From: Streptomyces tropicalis
Lineage (GTDB): Bacteria; Actinomycetota; Actinomycetes; Streptomycetales; Streptomycetaceae
DNA length: 64,000 bases
NCBI RefSeq assembly: GCF_029269835.1
Contig: NZ_JARJBB010000003.1
Span: 310,001 to 374,000 of the forward strand
Direction of reading: 5' to 3'
Each line of letters starts with the position of its first letter. The first letter of the stretch is position 1. A model generated the notes under the pieces. It made no database searches and had not been told where the DNA came from. It saw nothing but the letters and a program-made list of their open reading frames with translations. The position numbers were made by a program, and so were the translations under genes. Positions 8,281 through 16,657 of this stretch are shown piece by piece.

Positions 8281-9321
8281 TCAGCCGAACTGCTGCTCCA
8301 GATCCTTGAGTTTGCGCTCCAGCGAGTCCAGCCGGGGCAGGGCCATCGTGTCGTCCTCCGCGGTGAGGTCGACGGTGACCGGGTCAGACCCCCTGCGGAC
8401 GGGCTGCAGGGAGGGACGGGCGCGCGTGGGCAGCTGTTCCGCGGATATGGCAGGCTCCGCGGACACCGGCGAGGACCCGCGCTCCAGCGCCTGGGTCTCG
8501 GCCTGCCGGCCGCCGCCGCGCCCCACGAAGCCGCGGTGCCCCCGGCTGATCGCCTTGAGCTGCGCCCGCTCGACGCGCTCCTGCTCGCGCCGGACCCGCC
8601 GGGTCTCCTCCTGCCGCCGCTGGTCCTCGCGCACCTCGTCGACCGCCTCGTCCAGGCTGCGCACGCCCTCCAGGAGCATCAGGGACCAGGCCCGGTAGGT
8701 CTCCCGGGGGGCCCGCAGCCAGCGGACGATGCGGATCTGCGGCAGCGGACGCGGCACCAGGCCCTGCTCGCGCAGCGCCGCCCGGCGGGTCTGCTTGAGC
8801 GCCCGGTCGAAGAGCACCGCCGCCGAGAGGGACATGCCCGCGAAGAAGTGAGGTGCCCCCGCGTGGCCGAGGCCGCGCGGTGCGTGCACCCAGTTGAACC
8901 AGGCGGCGGCGCCCGCGAAGGTCCACACGAGTATCCGCGAGCCGAGGGCCGCGTCGCCGTGGCTGGCCTCGCGGACCGCGAGCACGGAGCAGAACATCGC
9001 CGCTCCGTCCAGGCCGAACGGCACCAGGTACTCCCAGCCGCCGGTCAGGCCGAGGTTCTGCTCGCCGAAGCCGACCAGGCCGTGGAAGGACAGCGCGGCG
9101 GCGACCGCGGCGCAGCAGAACAGCAGTACGTAGGAGGCCGTGCCGTAGACCGCCTCCTTGCGCCTGCGGCGCTCCTCGCTGCGCTCCCACGAGTCGTCCG
9201 CGCTCGCGTTCTCCCCCGAGGAGCGCTTGCCGCGCGCCAGCACCGCAACCGCCGCCAGCATGCCCAGGAGCAGCACGGCGCCCGGAAGCAGCCAGTTCAG
9301 CGATATGTCGGTCAGTCTCAT
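8281..9321 (-). CDS. DUF2637 domain-containing membrane protein with coiled-coil tail
   Basis: A 346-residue protein. The ATG at 9321 (MRLTDISLNWLLPGAVLLL) is preceded by AAGGGACCCCAG; the frame extends to 9414 but the extra residues are not family-like. The first hydrophobic helix spans residues about 8-27. Four more follow a basic linker: AVYGTASYVLLFCCAAVAAA, the helices around GGWEYLVPFGLDGAAMFCSV, ILVWTFAGAAAWFNWV and HFFAGMSLSAAVLF. This is the DUF2637 (SpdB-like) core. Residues about 225-265 are a highly charged coiled coil rich in Glu, Arg and Gln, and the C-terminal tail is charged with a leucine-rich end. DUF2637 proteins occur both on actinomycete conjugative elements and on chromosomes; no other transfer gene is present here, so a housekeeping envelope role is more likely. 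Confidence 0.8.
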   Translation of the reverse strand: MRLTDISLNWLLPGAVLLLGMLAAVAVLARGKRSSGENASADDSWERSEERRRRKEAVYGTASYVLLFCCAAVAAALSFHGLVGFGEQNLGLTGGWEYLVPFGLDGAAMFCSVLAVREASHGDAALGSRILVWTFAGAAAWFNWVHAPRGLGHAGAPHFFAGMSLSAAVLFDRALKQTRRAALREQGLVPRPLPQIRIVRWLRAPRETYRAWSLMLLEGVRSLDEAVDEVREDQRRQEETRRVRREQERVERAQLKAISRGHRGFVGRGGGRQAETQALERGSSPVSAEPAISAEQLPTRARPSLQPVRRGSDPVTVDLTAEDDTMALPRLDSLERKLKDLEQQFG

Positions 9322-9566
9322 CTGGGGTCCCTTGCATTGGGATAGGGCGTAACGCCCGCCATAGTGGCCCAATCGCGCTGCGTCCCAGGGGGTTTCGGGG
9401 CAAGAGGACGCCAACGGGGCGCGAGGGGGCGACCGCGGTGACGTTCAGGTCGAACTGCCGCTTGAAGGAGCGGAGTTGAGTTCGATTAGGGGTGGGCGCG
9501 GAGCCGGTCCGGGGGACTCCGGCGGGGTGTGCGAGGGTGCGGGCCCCGCGGGCGGGGCGGCCGGGG

Positions 9567-10418
9567 TCAGCCGGGCCCGGTGGCGGTGAGCCGGGCGGCC
9601 CGGTCGGCGTCGCGGGTGCGCGGGCAGGTGGCGCAGGTGTCGTCGGGGCGCAGCGTGTAGTACATGCAGCAGCCGACCCGGTCCCGGGTGGTCAGCGGCT
9701 CGCCGTCCGGCCCGGCCAGGTCCCGGAAGGCGGCCGAGCCCGCAAACGGCCCGGTGGCTCCCGGGAGCAGCGACTCCAGCTCGTGCCGGGCCCGCTCCGG
9801 CTCGCCCAGCAGCCGGGCGACGTACCACAGGCCCTCCACGACCTCGTCGGTCGCCAGGCCCCACAGGGCGCGGCCGCGCCGCCGCATCCGGGGCCCGAAG
9901 GCGCCGAGCAGCGGCTCCAGGTGCTCGGCGACCGCTGCGCGCAGTTCCGTCCGCAGGGCCTCCTCGCCGGCCACGACCCGGGCTCCGGGCAGGGCGGCGG
10001 CGGGGTCCCCGCGCAGGCAGGCGAACGAGGGGATCCGTACCGCGACGCGTCCCGCCGTGCGGTCCAGGGCGACGTCGGCCACCGGCAGGCGCGGCACCCG
10101 CCGGTGCAGGAACCAGGGGGCGGTGAACAGCAGGCAGGCGGTCCAGGCGTACCGGTGCAGGCCGAAGCCGGCCACCACGTCCGGGCGGGCCCGGGTGCCG
10201 TGGTCCCGCAGGACCTGGGCGTCGTCCAGGCCGAGGTACGCGTCGAGGGCGGGGCCGCCCGCGGCGAGCGTGGCCGCGGTGACCCAGCCGCCGCCCCGGG
10301 GAAGCGGCTCGGACGGGGCCCGCTCCGTCACCGCGAGGCCGGGGAGGACCTCGGTGAGACGGGCGTACGCGTCCGTGACGGCCGACAGGGGCACAGGCAT
10401 GCGGAACCACCGATCCAC
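9567..10418 (-). CDS. FhuF-like (2Fe-2S) ferric-siderophore reductase
   Basis: A 283-residue protein if begun at GTG 10418, or 277 residues from the ATG at 10400 (MPVPLSAVTDAYARLTEV). The ATG has GGTGG at a suitable distance, while the GTG would leave no room for a ribosome-binding site beside the iron box, so 10400 is more likely unless the transcript is leaderless. The C-terminus has the family signature DRVGCCMYYTLRPDDTCATC: the Cys-Cys-x10-Cys-x2-Cys pattern that binds the 2Fe-2S cluster in FhuF. The family releases iron from ferric hydroxamate siderophores in the cytoplasm. A near-consensus iron box directly upstream indicates iron repression. No siderophore uptake gene adjoins it. Confidence 0.88.
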   Translation of the reverse strand: MDRWFRMPVPLSAVTDAYARLTEVLPGLAVTERAPSEPLPRGGGWVTAATLAAGGPALDAYLGLDDAQVLRDHGTRARPDVVAGFGLHRYAWTACLLFTAPWFLHRRVPRLPVADVALDRTAGRVAVRIPSFACLRGDPAAALPGARVVAGEEALRTELRAAVAEHLEPLLGAFGPRMRRRGRALWGLATDEVVEGLWYVARLLGEPERARHELESLLPGATGPFAGSAAFRDLAGPDGEPLTTRDRVGCCMYYTLRPDDTCATCPRTRDADRAARLTATGPG

Positions 10419-10423
10419 GTTCG

Positions 10424-10451
10424 ACTTAAGTAAGCCTAACCTTACTTAAGT
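10424..10451 (-). promoter_or_regulatory. Iron box (DmdR/IdeR-type operator)
   Basis: Two perfect 11-bp arms, ACTTAAGTAAG (10424-10434) and CTTACTTAAGT (10441-10451), flank CCTAAC. The 19 bases at 10426-10444 match the actinobacterial iron-box consensus TWAGGTWAGSCTWACCTWA at 18 of 19 positions. It abuts the start of the FhuF-like gene, which it should repress when iron is plentiful. The divergent GntR gene begins about 100 bp away, so an effect on it is possible but less certain. Confidence 0.88.
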
Positions 10452-10554
10452 CCTGTGAAATGTGAACCGGACCCCTCTTGGGCCTAAGGTGCTTGACGGG
10501 TGAGTAACAACCCGCCGTAATGACCCCAAGCACCGACAAGCCCGGAGGAGGACC

Positions 10555-11364
10555 GTGAAGCAGGGCGCGCAGGACGCCGCCGGGACCCGGAGCCCGGAGA
10601 TCCGGCCGGGCGCGGCGCGCGTGCCGTCGCAGCCGCGGGCGCAGGACGTGCGGCGCGAGCGGTACGAGCCGGGCGAGGCGCCGGCGGACGTCCGCGGCGA
10701 GCACGTCCACGCCGAGCAGCCGCTGCCGCGTCCCCGTCCCGCGGTGCAGCGCTCCTCGGTGCGCGGCCAGATCCTGGACGCCCTGCGCACCGCGCTGGTG
10801 GCCGGCGAGCTGGAGCCCGGCGCGGTCTACTCGGCGCCCGCCCTCGGTGAGCGGTTCGGCGTCTCGGCGACGCCCGTGCGGGAGGCGATGCAGCAGCTCG
10901 CGCAGGAGGGTGCCGTCGCGGTGGTGCCCAACCGCGGCTTCCGGGTCGTGGAGCGCGGCGCCCGCGAGCTCGCCGAGCTCGCCGAGGTGCGGGCCCTGAT
11001 CGAGGTGCCGGTGATGCTGCGGCTGGCCCGCACGGTGCCGGCCGAACGCTGGGCCGAACTGCGCCCGCTCGCCGAGGACACCGTCCGGGCCGCCTCGTCC
11101 GGCTGCCGCGCCGCCTACGCCGAGGCCGACCGCGCCTTCCACCGCACGGTGCTCTCCCTGGCCGGCAACGAGCAGCTCGTCCAGGTCGCCGAGGACCTGC
11201 ACCGGCGGGCCCAGTGGCCGCTGGTGGGCGGCCCGGTCCGGCCCGCCCGCGCCGACCTGGTCGCGGACGCCGCCGAGCACCTGGCGCTGCTGGAGGCCCT
11301 GGTCGCCCGGGACCTCGACGTGGTCCAGGCCCTTGTGCGCGAGCACTTCGCCGGCGCGGTCTGA
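10555..11364 (+). CDS. GntR-family (FadR subfamily) transcriptional regulator
   Basis: A 269-residue regulator with a GTG start at 10555, preceded by GGAGGAGGACC. Residues 1-65 are a charged, poorly structured extension. The winged helix follows at about 66-135 (SVRGQILDALRTALVAGELE, then FGVSATPVREAMQQLAQEGA, the GntR signature). The all-helical C-terminal part (ELAELAEVRALIEVPVMLRL, then CRAAYAEADRAFHRTVLSLA and the HLALLEALVARDLDVVQALV helix) is an FCD effector domain with the expected Asp and His metal ligands. Such domains bind small organic acids. The ligand and target cannot be read from the context; the only divergent neighbour is the FhuF-like gene. Confidence 0.88.
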   Translation: MKQGAQDAAGTRSPEIRPGAARVPSQPRAQDVRRERYEPGEAPADVRGEHVHAEQPLPRPRPAVQRSSVRGQILDALRTALVAGELEPGAVYSAPALGERFGVSATPVREAMQQLAQEGAVAVVPNRGFRVVERGARELAELAEVRALIEVPVMLRLARTVPAERWAELRPLAEDTVRAASSGCRAAYAEADRAFHRTVLSLAGNEQLVQVAEDLHRRAQWPLVGGPVRPARADLVADAAEHLALLEALVARDLDVVQALVREHFAGAV

Positions 11365-11421
11365 CACGGCGGACCCGGCCGGAAGCGGAAGAACGGAAGA
11401 ACACGGACCGGCGCCGCGCCG

Positions 11422-11494
11422 GGGCCCGGGAACGGCCGTGTTCCGGGCCCGGGAACACGGCAGCGGGTGCCCGGAAGGGATTCCGGACACCCGC
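11422..11494. terminator. Two hairpins between convergent genes
   Basis: The stronger one has GCGGGTG (11463-11469) pairing with CACCCGC (11488-11494), extended by CCGGAA/TTCCGG across a single mismatch, with a GGGA loop. A second, G/C-rich hairpin lies at 11422-11450 (GGGCCCGG pairing with CCGGGCCC). Together they could stop transcription from the GntR gene (ends 11364) and the opposing DUF2231 gene (ends 11531). No T-tract follows, as is usual in Streptomyces. Confidence 0.65.
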
Positions 11495-11530
11495 AGTGGC
11501 GAGGGAGCCCGCGCGGGGCGCCCGCCGATG

Positions 11531-12037
11531 TCAGCCGTCGTCGCCGGAGTGCGTGGCCGTCTTCGAGAAGCCGTCGTGCCACGCGGCCTTCGCGCCCGAG
11601 TCGCCGATCCGGTAGACCGTGATCACGGCGCCCACGGCCACCACCACGGACACCACCGCCGCGGCGATCCTCAGCACCGAGCCGGAGCCGGAGCGCGTTC
11701 CGCCCTCGGGCGTGCCCGTCCGCCGGGCGAGCCACCAGACGACGGCCGCGAGTACGAAGAGGCCCAGCGCCCAGGGCAGCATGCCGTCGCCCAGGTCCGC
11801 GTGCCGCCGGACCAGCGGGTCGCTGTCCACGTGGCGCTCCAGCCATTCGCCGGCGCTGGTCGTCAGGGGCACGCTCGCCAGGGTGACCAGCGCGAGCAGC
11901 GGAAGCACCAGGCCGAGCCGTCGTGCGCCCGCCGGCCACAGCGCGCAGACGACGAGCGCCACCGCGGTGAGGGGGACCAGCACGATCACGAAGTGGACCA
12001 GCAGGATGTGCGCGGGCAGGCCGTTGATCAAACTCAT
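11531..12037 (-). CDS. DUF2231 family membrane protein
   Basis: A 168-residue protein. The ATG at 12037 (MSLINGLPAHILLVHFVIV) has a textbook ribosome-binding site, CTAAGGAGCGCCTG; the frame extends 12 codons upstream without reason. Four hydrophobic helices are visible: residues about 8-32, 38-58, 88-108 and 124-146. The early GLPAHILLVHF motif with two histidines is characteristic of DUF2231, a family of small inner-membrane proteins proposed to bind haem through such histidines. The C-terminus (GAKAAWHDGFSKTATHSGDD) is outside or peripheral. It stands alone, convergent with GntR. Confidence 0.85.
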   Translation of the reverse strand: MSLINGLPAHILLVHFVIVLVPLTAVALVVCALWPAGARRLGLVLPLLALVTLASVPLTTSAGEWLERHVDSDPLVRRHADLGDGMLPWALGLFVLAAVVWWLARRTGTPEGGTRSGSGSVLRIAAAVVSVVVAVGAVITVYRIGDSGAKAAWHDGFSKTATHSGDDG

Positions 12038-12249
12038 CAGGCGCTCCTTAGGGGGCGTCCGTGGGGGGTGCACGCGGGTCCGGCAGATCCGACCACGTGT
12101 TCGGGTGCGTCACACTGGCACAGCAACCTCTCAGGTTCCTCTGAGCACCGCGGCACCACGACGATCAACCGTTTCAGGCCCGCGCACCTCCGGCCGCCCG
12201 GACGCGCCCCCCGCCCAAAGCCCCCGGGGGCGGGGCGGGTGCGCCCAGC

Positions 12250-13038
12250 TCAGGCCGTCGCCGCGCCCGCCGCGGGCGGTGCCGGTGCCAGCTGCCGCGC
12301 CAGCCAGGTGGGGACACCGCCCAGGAGGCGGAACAGGCGCCGCGCCTCCTCGCGCAGCCGGGACGCCTCCGGCTCGGCCTCCGCGTCGGCCAGGGACGCC
12401 AGCGCCGGCGCCGTCCCGACCAGGTAGCCCAGCTCCTCACGGATCCGCAGCGACTCGGCGAACCCGTGCCGGGCCTCGGCCAGTTCGCCCTCGCGCAGGG
12501 CCAGCCCGGCCAGGTGCCGCCAGGTGAAGGAGAGCAGCAGGGGGTCCGGGTGCGCGGTGGCGCACGCGTGCGCGCGGCGGTACGCGGCGCGCGCGGCCTG
12601 CGGGGAGCGGGTGAGGTTCTCGGCGAGCAGCCCGCGCCGGAAGTCCAGCACGGCCCGCCCCGGCGACCCGGGCGGGATCAGCGCCGCGGCGCGGCCGAGC
12701 GCGGCCCGCGCCTCGTCCACCCGGTCCCGCACGGTGTGCACGGTGGCCGCGTAGGCGAGCTGCCCGCGCTCGCAGGCGGCCGCCCCGCGCTCCTCGTCGG
12801 TGTGCGCCAGGGCCTCGGCGGTGCGCAGCGCGTCCTCGGCCTCCGCCCAGCCTCTCTCGGTGTACAGGCACCCCTCCACGAGGAGCGTGGCCCGCTGCAG
12901 CGCGGCGGCCGCGGTGACCGGCCGGAGCAGCTCCGCCGCGTCGGCCCAGCATGCGCGCGAGCGCAGCCGCCACACCGCGGTCTGGAGTGGATCGTCACCG
13001 GCGGTCGTTCCGTCACCAGACATGGCGGTATGCGCCAC
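12250..13038 (-). CDS. TPR-like helical repeat protein
   Basis: A 262-residue protein made almost wholly of amphipathic Ala/Leu/Arg/Glu-rich helix pairs, consistent with 5-6 degenerate tetratricopeptide repeats (for example ALQRATLLVEGCLYTERGWA and EGELAEARHGFAESLRIREE). The GTG at 13038 is preferred because GGGGAGGGCAAC stands directly before it; an ATG five codons on, at 13023, is the alternative. No enzymatic or DNA-binding domain is visible. It is a single-gene unit between DUF2231 and the PucR regulator, both on the same strand but well separated. Function is unknown; a protein-interaction role is inferred. Confidence 0.72.
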   Translation of the reverse strand: MAHTAMSGDGTTAGDDPLQTAVWRLRSRACWADAAELLRPVTAAAALQRATLLVEGCLYTERGWAEAEDALRTAEALAHTDEERGAAACERGQLAYAATVHTVRDRVDEARAALGRAAALIPPGSPGRAVLDFRRGLLAENLTRSPQAARAAYRRAHACATAHPDPLLLSFTWRHLAGLALREGELAEARHGFAESLRIREELGYLVGTAPALASLADAEAEPEASRLREEARRLFRLLGGVPTWLARQLAPAPPAAGAATA

Positions 13039-13189
13039 GTTGCCCTCCCCGAGCACGCCATCGAGCCTTGAGTGGTGGCCGCATCTCAGCACGAATCCCG
13101 CAGCCCGGCCAAGAGGGTGGGTGAAGCTTTTCACAAAGTCGTGGGGCGGCGTCGGCGCGCCGCGCCGGAGCGCCGTCCCACGGGCCCGC

Positions 13190-14863
13190 TCAGCTCATCC
13201 GCAGGGCCAGGAAGAAGTCGAGCTTGTCCTCCAGCCGCGCCAGGTCACGGCCCGTCAACTGCTCGATCCGCCCGACCCGGTAGCGCAGCGTGTTGACGTG
13301 CAGGTGGAGCCGCGTCGCGCAGCGCGTCCAGGAGCCGTCGCAGTCGAGGAACGCCTCCAGGGTCGGGATCAGCTCGGCCCGGTGCCGCCGGTCGTAGTCC
13401 CGCAGCGGGTCCAGCAGCCGCGCAGTGAAGGCGCGGCGCACGTCGTCCGGGACGAAGGGCAGCAGCAGGACGTGCGAGGCCAGCTCCTGGTGCCCGGCGG
13501 CGCACACCCGGCCGGAGCGGGCGGCGGCCACCCGCCGCGCGTGCCGCGCCTCCTCCAGCGCCCCCCGCAACCCCTCCGCCGAGTGCACGGCCGCGCTGAC
13601 GCCGAGGGTGACCCGTCCGTCGCCGTCCAGACCGGCCGCCAGCGGGTCGCGGACGGACGCCAGGAGCGCGTCGGCGAGGATGCCCGCGTCGGAGCCGCCC
13701 TGCTCGGAGGCGACGGCCGGGAGCGGGACCAGCGCGACGGCCTCGTCGCCGGTGTGGGCGACGGCGATGCGGTCGGACGGCTCGGGGCCCCCGGCCCGGG
13801 GGTCGACCAGGATCTCCTCCAGCAGCGCCTGGGCGACCGGGCCGGCCTCGACGGCCTCGCCGTCCCACTCGACCCGGGCCACGACCACCTGCCAGTGCGG
13901 GGCGGTGCCGAGGCCGGGCAGCAGCACCGGTGCCGCCACCCGCAGGCGCGCGGCGATCTCGGCGGGCGCCGCCCCGCTCTGCACGAGCTCCAGCACCTCC
14001 TGCGCGAGCCGGCGCCGCACCGTGCGGGCCGCGTCCCGCCGGTCCCGCTCCACCGCGATCAGCTGCGTGACACCCTGGAGCAGGTCGAGCCGCTCCTCGG
14101 GCCAGTCGCCCGCGTCCGCCTCGACGGCGAGCAGCCAGTCCGACAGGACCGTCTCCCGCACGTCCCGCGGGCCCTGCGGGGAGCGGCCGCCGCTGCGGAT
14201 CGCGAACAGCGAGTACGGGGTGCCGTCCAGCGTCACCCGGTGCGGCGTCCGACGGCCCGTCCGGACGGCCGCGAGATGCTCGGCGGCGAGCCGGCCGCAC
14301 ACGTCGGCGGGCAGCGCCGGACCGGCCTCCTTCGCCCCCGCGATCAGCCGCCCGGCGGGGGAGAGCACCCACGCCCGCAGGTCCAGGTCGGAGCCGAGCA
14401 GGTCCAGGACCACGTCCGGGCCGCCGCCCGCCGGGCCGGACGTCATCATCCGCCGGTGGCGGTCCACCACCGCCGCGAGGTCGCCGGCGCGCTCGCCGGA
14501 CACCTGGCGCACCACGTGCTCGGTGATCGTCGCGAAGGCGACCGACTCGTTCACCGCGAACAGCGGCAGCCGGTGCCGGGCGCAGGCGGTCACCAGGTCC
14601 TCGGGCACCTCGCCCAGCTCGGCCTCCCCGGCGGCCAGCGCCGCCACCCCGGCCTGCACCAGGATCCGTACGAACGGTTCGGAGTCTGCGGCGTCGCGGC
14701 GCCAGGCCAGACCGGTCAGCACCAGCTCGCCGCCGGACAGGTAGCGGCTGGGGTCGCGCAGGTCGGTCGTCATCACCCCGCGGACGCCGCGGTCCAGCTC
14801 GTCCTCGCCGCCGAGCAGCTTCAGGCCCAGCGCATCGGTGTCCAGCAGTGCGCGCAGCCGCAT
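13190..14863 (-). CDS. PucR-family transcriptional regulator, probable regulator of purine catabolism
   Basis: A 557-residue protein of the usual PucR length. The N-terminal PucR sensor domain covers residues about 1-125 (RYLSGGELVLTGLAWRRDA is diagnostic), a GGDEF-like/CdaR middle region follows at about 290-440, and the C-terminal HTH_30 helix-turn-helix is at residues about 500-550 (TRLHLHVNTLRYRVGRIEQL). The family includes the Bacillus activator of purine-degradation genes. Here the gene is divergent from the xanthine dehydrogenase operon across a 330-bp spacer with an inverted repeat, so it very likely controls that operon, and perhaps its own expression. The effector is unknown; an allantoin- or purine-like ligand is plausible. 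Confidence 0.88.
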   Translation of the reverse strand: MRLRALLDTDALGLKLLGGEDELDRGVRGVMTTDLRDPSRYLSGGELVLTGLAWRRDAADSEPFVRILVQAGVAALAAGEAELGEVPEDLVTACARHRLPLFAVNESVAFATITEHVVRQVSGERAGDLAAVVDRHRRMMTSGPAGGGPDVVLDLLGSDLDLRAWVLSPAGRLIAGAKEAGPALPADVCGRLAAEHLAAVRTGRRTPHRVTLDGTPYSLFAIRSGGRSPQGPRDVRETVLSDWLLAVEADAGDWPEERLDLLQGVTQLIAVERDRRDAARTVRRRLAQEVLELVQSGAAPAEIAARLRVAAPVLLPGLGTAPHWQVVVARVEWDGEAVEAGPVAQALLEEILVDPRAGGPEPSDRIAVAHTGDEAVALVPLPAVASEQGGSDAGILADALLASVRDPLAAGLDGDGRVTLGVSAAVHSAEGLRGALEEARHARRVAAARSGRVCAAGHQELASHVLLLPFVPDDVRRAFTARLLDPLRDYDRRHRAELIPTLEAFLDCDGSWTRCATRLHLHVNTLRYRVGRIEQLTGRDLARLEDKLDFFLALRMS

Positions 14864-14970
14864 TCTCGTCGCCGCCGTTCCGTGTCTCGAAAACTGTGGT
14901 GGATCGTGGGGGCGGGCCCGCGCGTGTGGCCGGGCGTCGGGCTCCGCCGTGGCCGGTGCCCGCTCCCTTT

Positions 14971-14985
14971 GTTTCCGGAGGAAAC
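14971..14985. promoter_or_regulatory. Perfect inverted repeat GTTTCC-GGA-GGAAAC between pucR-like gene and xdh operon
   Basis: Arms GTTTCC (14971-14976) and GGAAAC (14980-14985) flank GGA, within the 332-bp divergent spacer 14864-15195. It sits about 110 bp upstream of the PucR-type start and 210 bp upstream of the xanthine dehydrogenase start, and is a candidate operator. A second weaker repeat, ACGGA-N5-TCCGT, follows about 10 bp further on, and CACAG-AG-CTGTG lies nearer the xdh start. No direct proof of binding is available. Confidence 0.5.
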
Positions 14986-15195
14986 TGAAGAGGTTACGGA
15001 CGGCCTCCGTTCATACGAATCTACAAGATGGCTGCCGTGGCCAGCCAACTCCTTCATGGTTTCGGTGACTGACCCCGCTGGAGCACAGAGCTGTGTACTG
15101 AGGCCACTCCGCGTGAACAGCACATGAACGAGCCCGGCCCGCCGCGCACGGATTGGCTCGATCCGGACGACCCACGACGAAGAAGAGAGCCGGTC

Positions 15196-16089
15196 ATGGA
15201 CTTCCTTCGCCCCGCCAGCTGGGAGGAGGCGCTCGCCGCGAAGGCGGAGCACCCCACCGCTGTGCCGATTGCGGGCGGCACCGACGTGATGGTCGAGATC
15301 AACTTCGACCACCGCCGGCCCGAGTACCTCCTCGACCTCAACCGCGTCGGAGATCTCTACGAGTGGGAGGTCGGCGAGGACAGCGTGCGGCTCGGCGCCT
15401 CGGTCCCGTACGCGAAGATCATGGAGCACCTGCGGGCCGAGCTGCCCGGCCTGGCACTCGCGTCGCACACCGTCGCCTCCCCGCAGATCCGCAACCGCGG
15501 CGGCGTCGGCGGCAACCTCGGCACCGCCTCCCCGGCCGGCGACGCCCATCCGGCCCTGCTCGCCGCCGGCGCCGAGGTCGAGGTGCAGTCCGCGGCCCGC
15601 GGCACCCGCCTCGTCCCGATCGACGACTTCTACACCGGCGTCAAGCGCAACGCGCTCCAGCCCGACGAGCTGATCCGCGCCGTCCACGTCAGGAAGGCCG
15701 ACGGGCCGCAGCAGTACTCCAAGGTCGGCACCCGCAACGCCATGGTCATCGCCGTGTGCGCCTTCGGTCTCGCCCTCCACCCGGACACCCGCACCGTCCG
15801 CACCGGCATCGGTTCCGCGGCCCCCACCCCCGTGCGGGCCGCGACCGCCGAGGACTTCCTGAACGCGGCCCTGGAGGAGGGCGGCTTCTGGGACAGCGGC
15901 AAGGTCATCACCCCGTCCGTCGCCCGGCAGTTCGCCGACCTGTGCGCCGCCTCCTGCAACCCGATCGACGACGTCCGGGGCACCGCGGGCTACCGCCGCC
16001 ACGCGGTCGGCGTCATGGCCCGGCGGACGCTCACCTGGACCTGGGAGTCGTACCGCGGCACCCGCACCGCCTCGGAGGGAGCTGCGTAA
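15196..16089 (+). CDS. Xanthine dehydrogenase, FAD-binding subunit
   Basis: A 297-residue FAD subunit of a molybdenum hydroxylase. The ATG at 15196 (MDFLRPASWEEALAAK) begins the family; the frame extends to 15124 but without homology. VPIAGGTDVMVEIN (residues about 28-41) and SPQIRNRGGVGGNLGTASPA (about 95-114) are the two FAD-binding loops, and KVGTRNAMVIAVC belongs to the C-terminal CO-dehydrogenase-flavoprotein domain. The subunit passes electrons from the 2Fe-2S centres to NAD+ or another acceptor. It is first in a tight operon: its stop overlaps the next start (TAATG). In hypoxanthine/xanthine oxidation the final product is urate, the substrate of the uricase at 41.8 kb. Confidence 0.93.
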   Translation: MDFLRPASWEEALAAKAEHPTAVPIAGGTDVMVEINFDHRRPEYLLDLNRVGDLYEWEVGEDSVRLGASVPYAKIMEHLRAELPGLALASHTVASPQIRNRGGVGGNLGTASPAGDAHPALLAAGAEVEVQSAARGTRLVPIDDFYTGVKRNALQPDELIRAVHVRKADGPQQYSKVGTRNAMVIAVCAFGLALHPDTRTVRTGIGSAAPTPVRAATAEDFLNAALEEGGFWDSGKVITPSVARQFADLCAASCNPIDDVRGTAGYRRHAVGVMARRTLTWTWESYRGTRTASEGAA

Positions 16090-16655
16090 TGCGCGTCAAG
16101 TTCACCGTCAACGGACGGCCCCAGGAGGCCGACGACGTGTGGGAGGGCGAGTCCCTCCTCTACGTCCTGCGCGAGCGCCTGGGCCTGCCCGGCTCCAAGA
16201 ACGCCTGCGAGCAGGGCGAGTGCGGCTCGTGCACCGTGCGCCTGGACGGCGTGCCGGTGTGCTCGTGCCTGGTCGCGGCCGGCCAGGTCGAGGGCCGCGA
16301 CGTCGTCACCGTGGAGGGCCTGGCGGACCACGCCCGCCGGCGTGCCGCGGCGGGAGCCCGCGGCACCTCCCTCCCGGACGCGCAGCAGGCCCGCGGCGGC
16401 GCCGACTCGCACACCGGCGAGGGCACCGAACTCTCGCCCGTGCAGCAGGCGTTCCTCGACGCCGGTGCCGTCCAGTGCGGGTTCTGCACCCCCGGCCTGC
16501 TGGTCGCCGCCGACGAACTGCTCGAGTCCCACCCGAACCCGAGCGACGAGGACGTCCGCGAGGCCCTCTCGGGCAACCTGTGCCGCTGCACCGGCTACGA
16601 GAAGATCATGGACGCGGTCCGCCTGGCGGCCGCCCGGCAGGGAGAGGCGGTCTGA
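16089..16655 (+). CDS. Xanthine dehydrogenase, 2Fe-2S subunit
   Basis: A 188-residue iron-sulfur subunit starting at the ATG that overlaps the FAD-subunit stop, with GGAGGGAGC upstream. The plant-type ferredoxin cluster motif CEQGECGSCTV...C lies at residues about 40-60, and the second cluster motif VQCGFCTPG...NLCRCTGYEKI at about 130-170. Between them is a Gly/Ala/Arg-rich linker of about 30 residues (AAAGARGTSLPDAQQARGG) longer than in the usual 150-165-residue family members. It relays electrons from the molybdopterin site to FAD. The next gene follows after 2 bp, so the three subunits are translationally coupled. Confidence 0.94.
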   Translation: MRVKFTVNGRPQEADDVWEGESLLYVLRERLGLPGSKNACEQGECGSCTVRLDGVPVCSCLVAAGQVEGRDVVTVEGLADHARRRAAAGARGTSLPDAQQARGGADSHTGEGTELSPVQQAFLDAGAVQCGFCTPGLLVAADELLESHPNPSDEDVREALSGNLCRCTGYEKIMDAVRLAAARQGEAV

Positions 16656-16657
16656 GC

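Noticed and set aside
8281..9321. Integrated conjugative element suggested by the DUF2637 gene
   Set aside because: No integrase, replication or transfer gene, attachment repeat or tRNA lies nearby.
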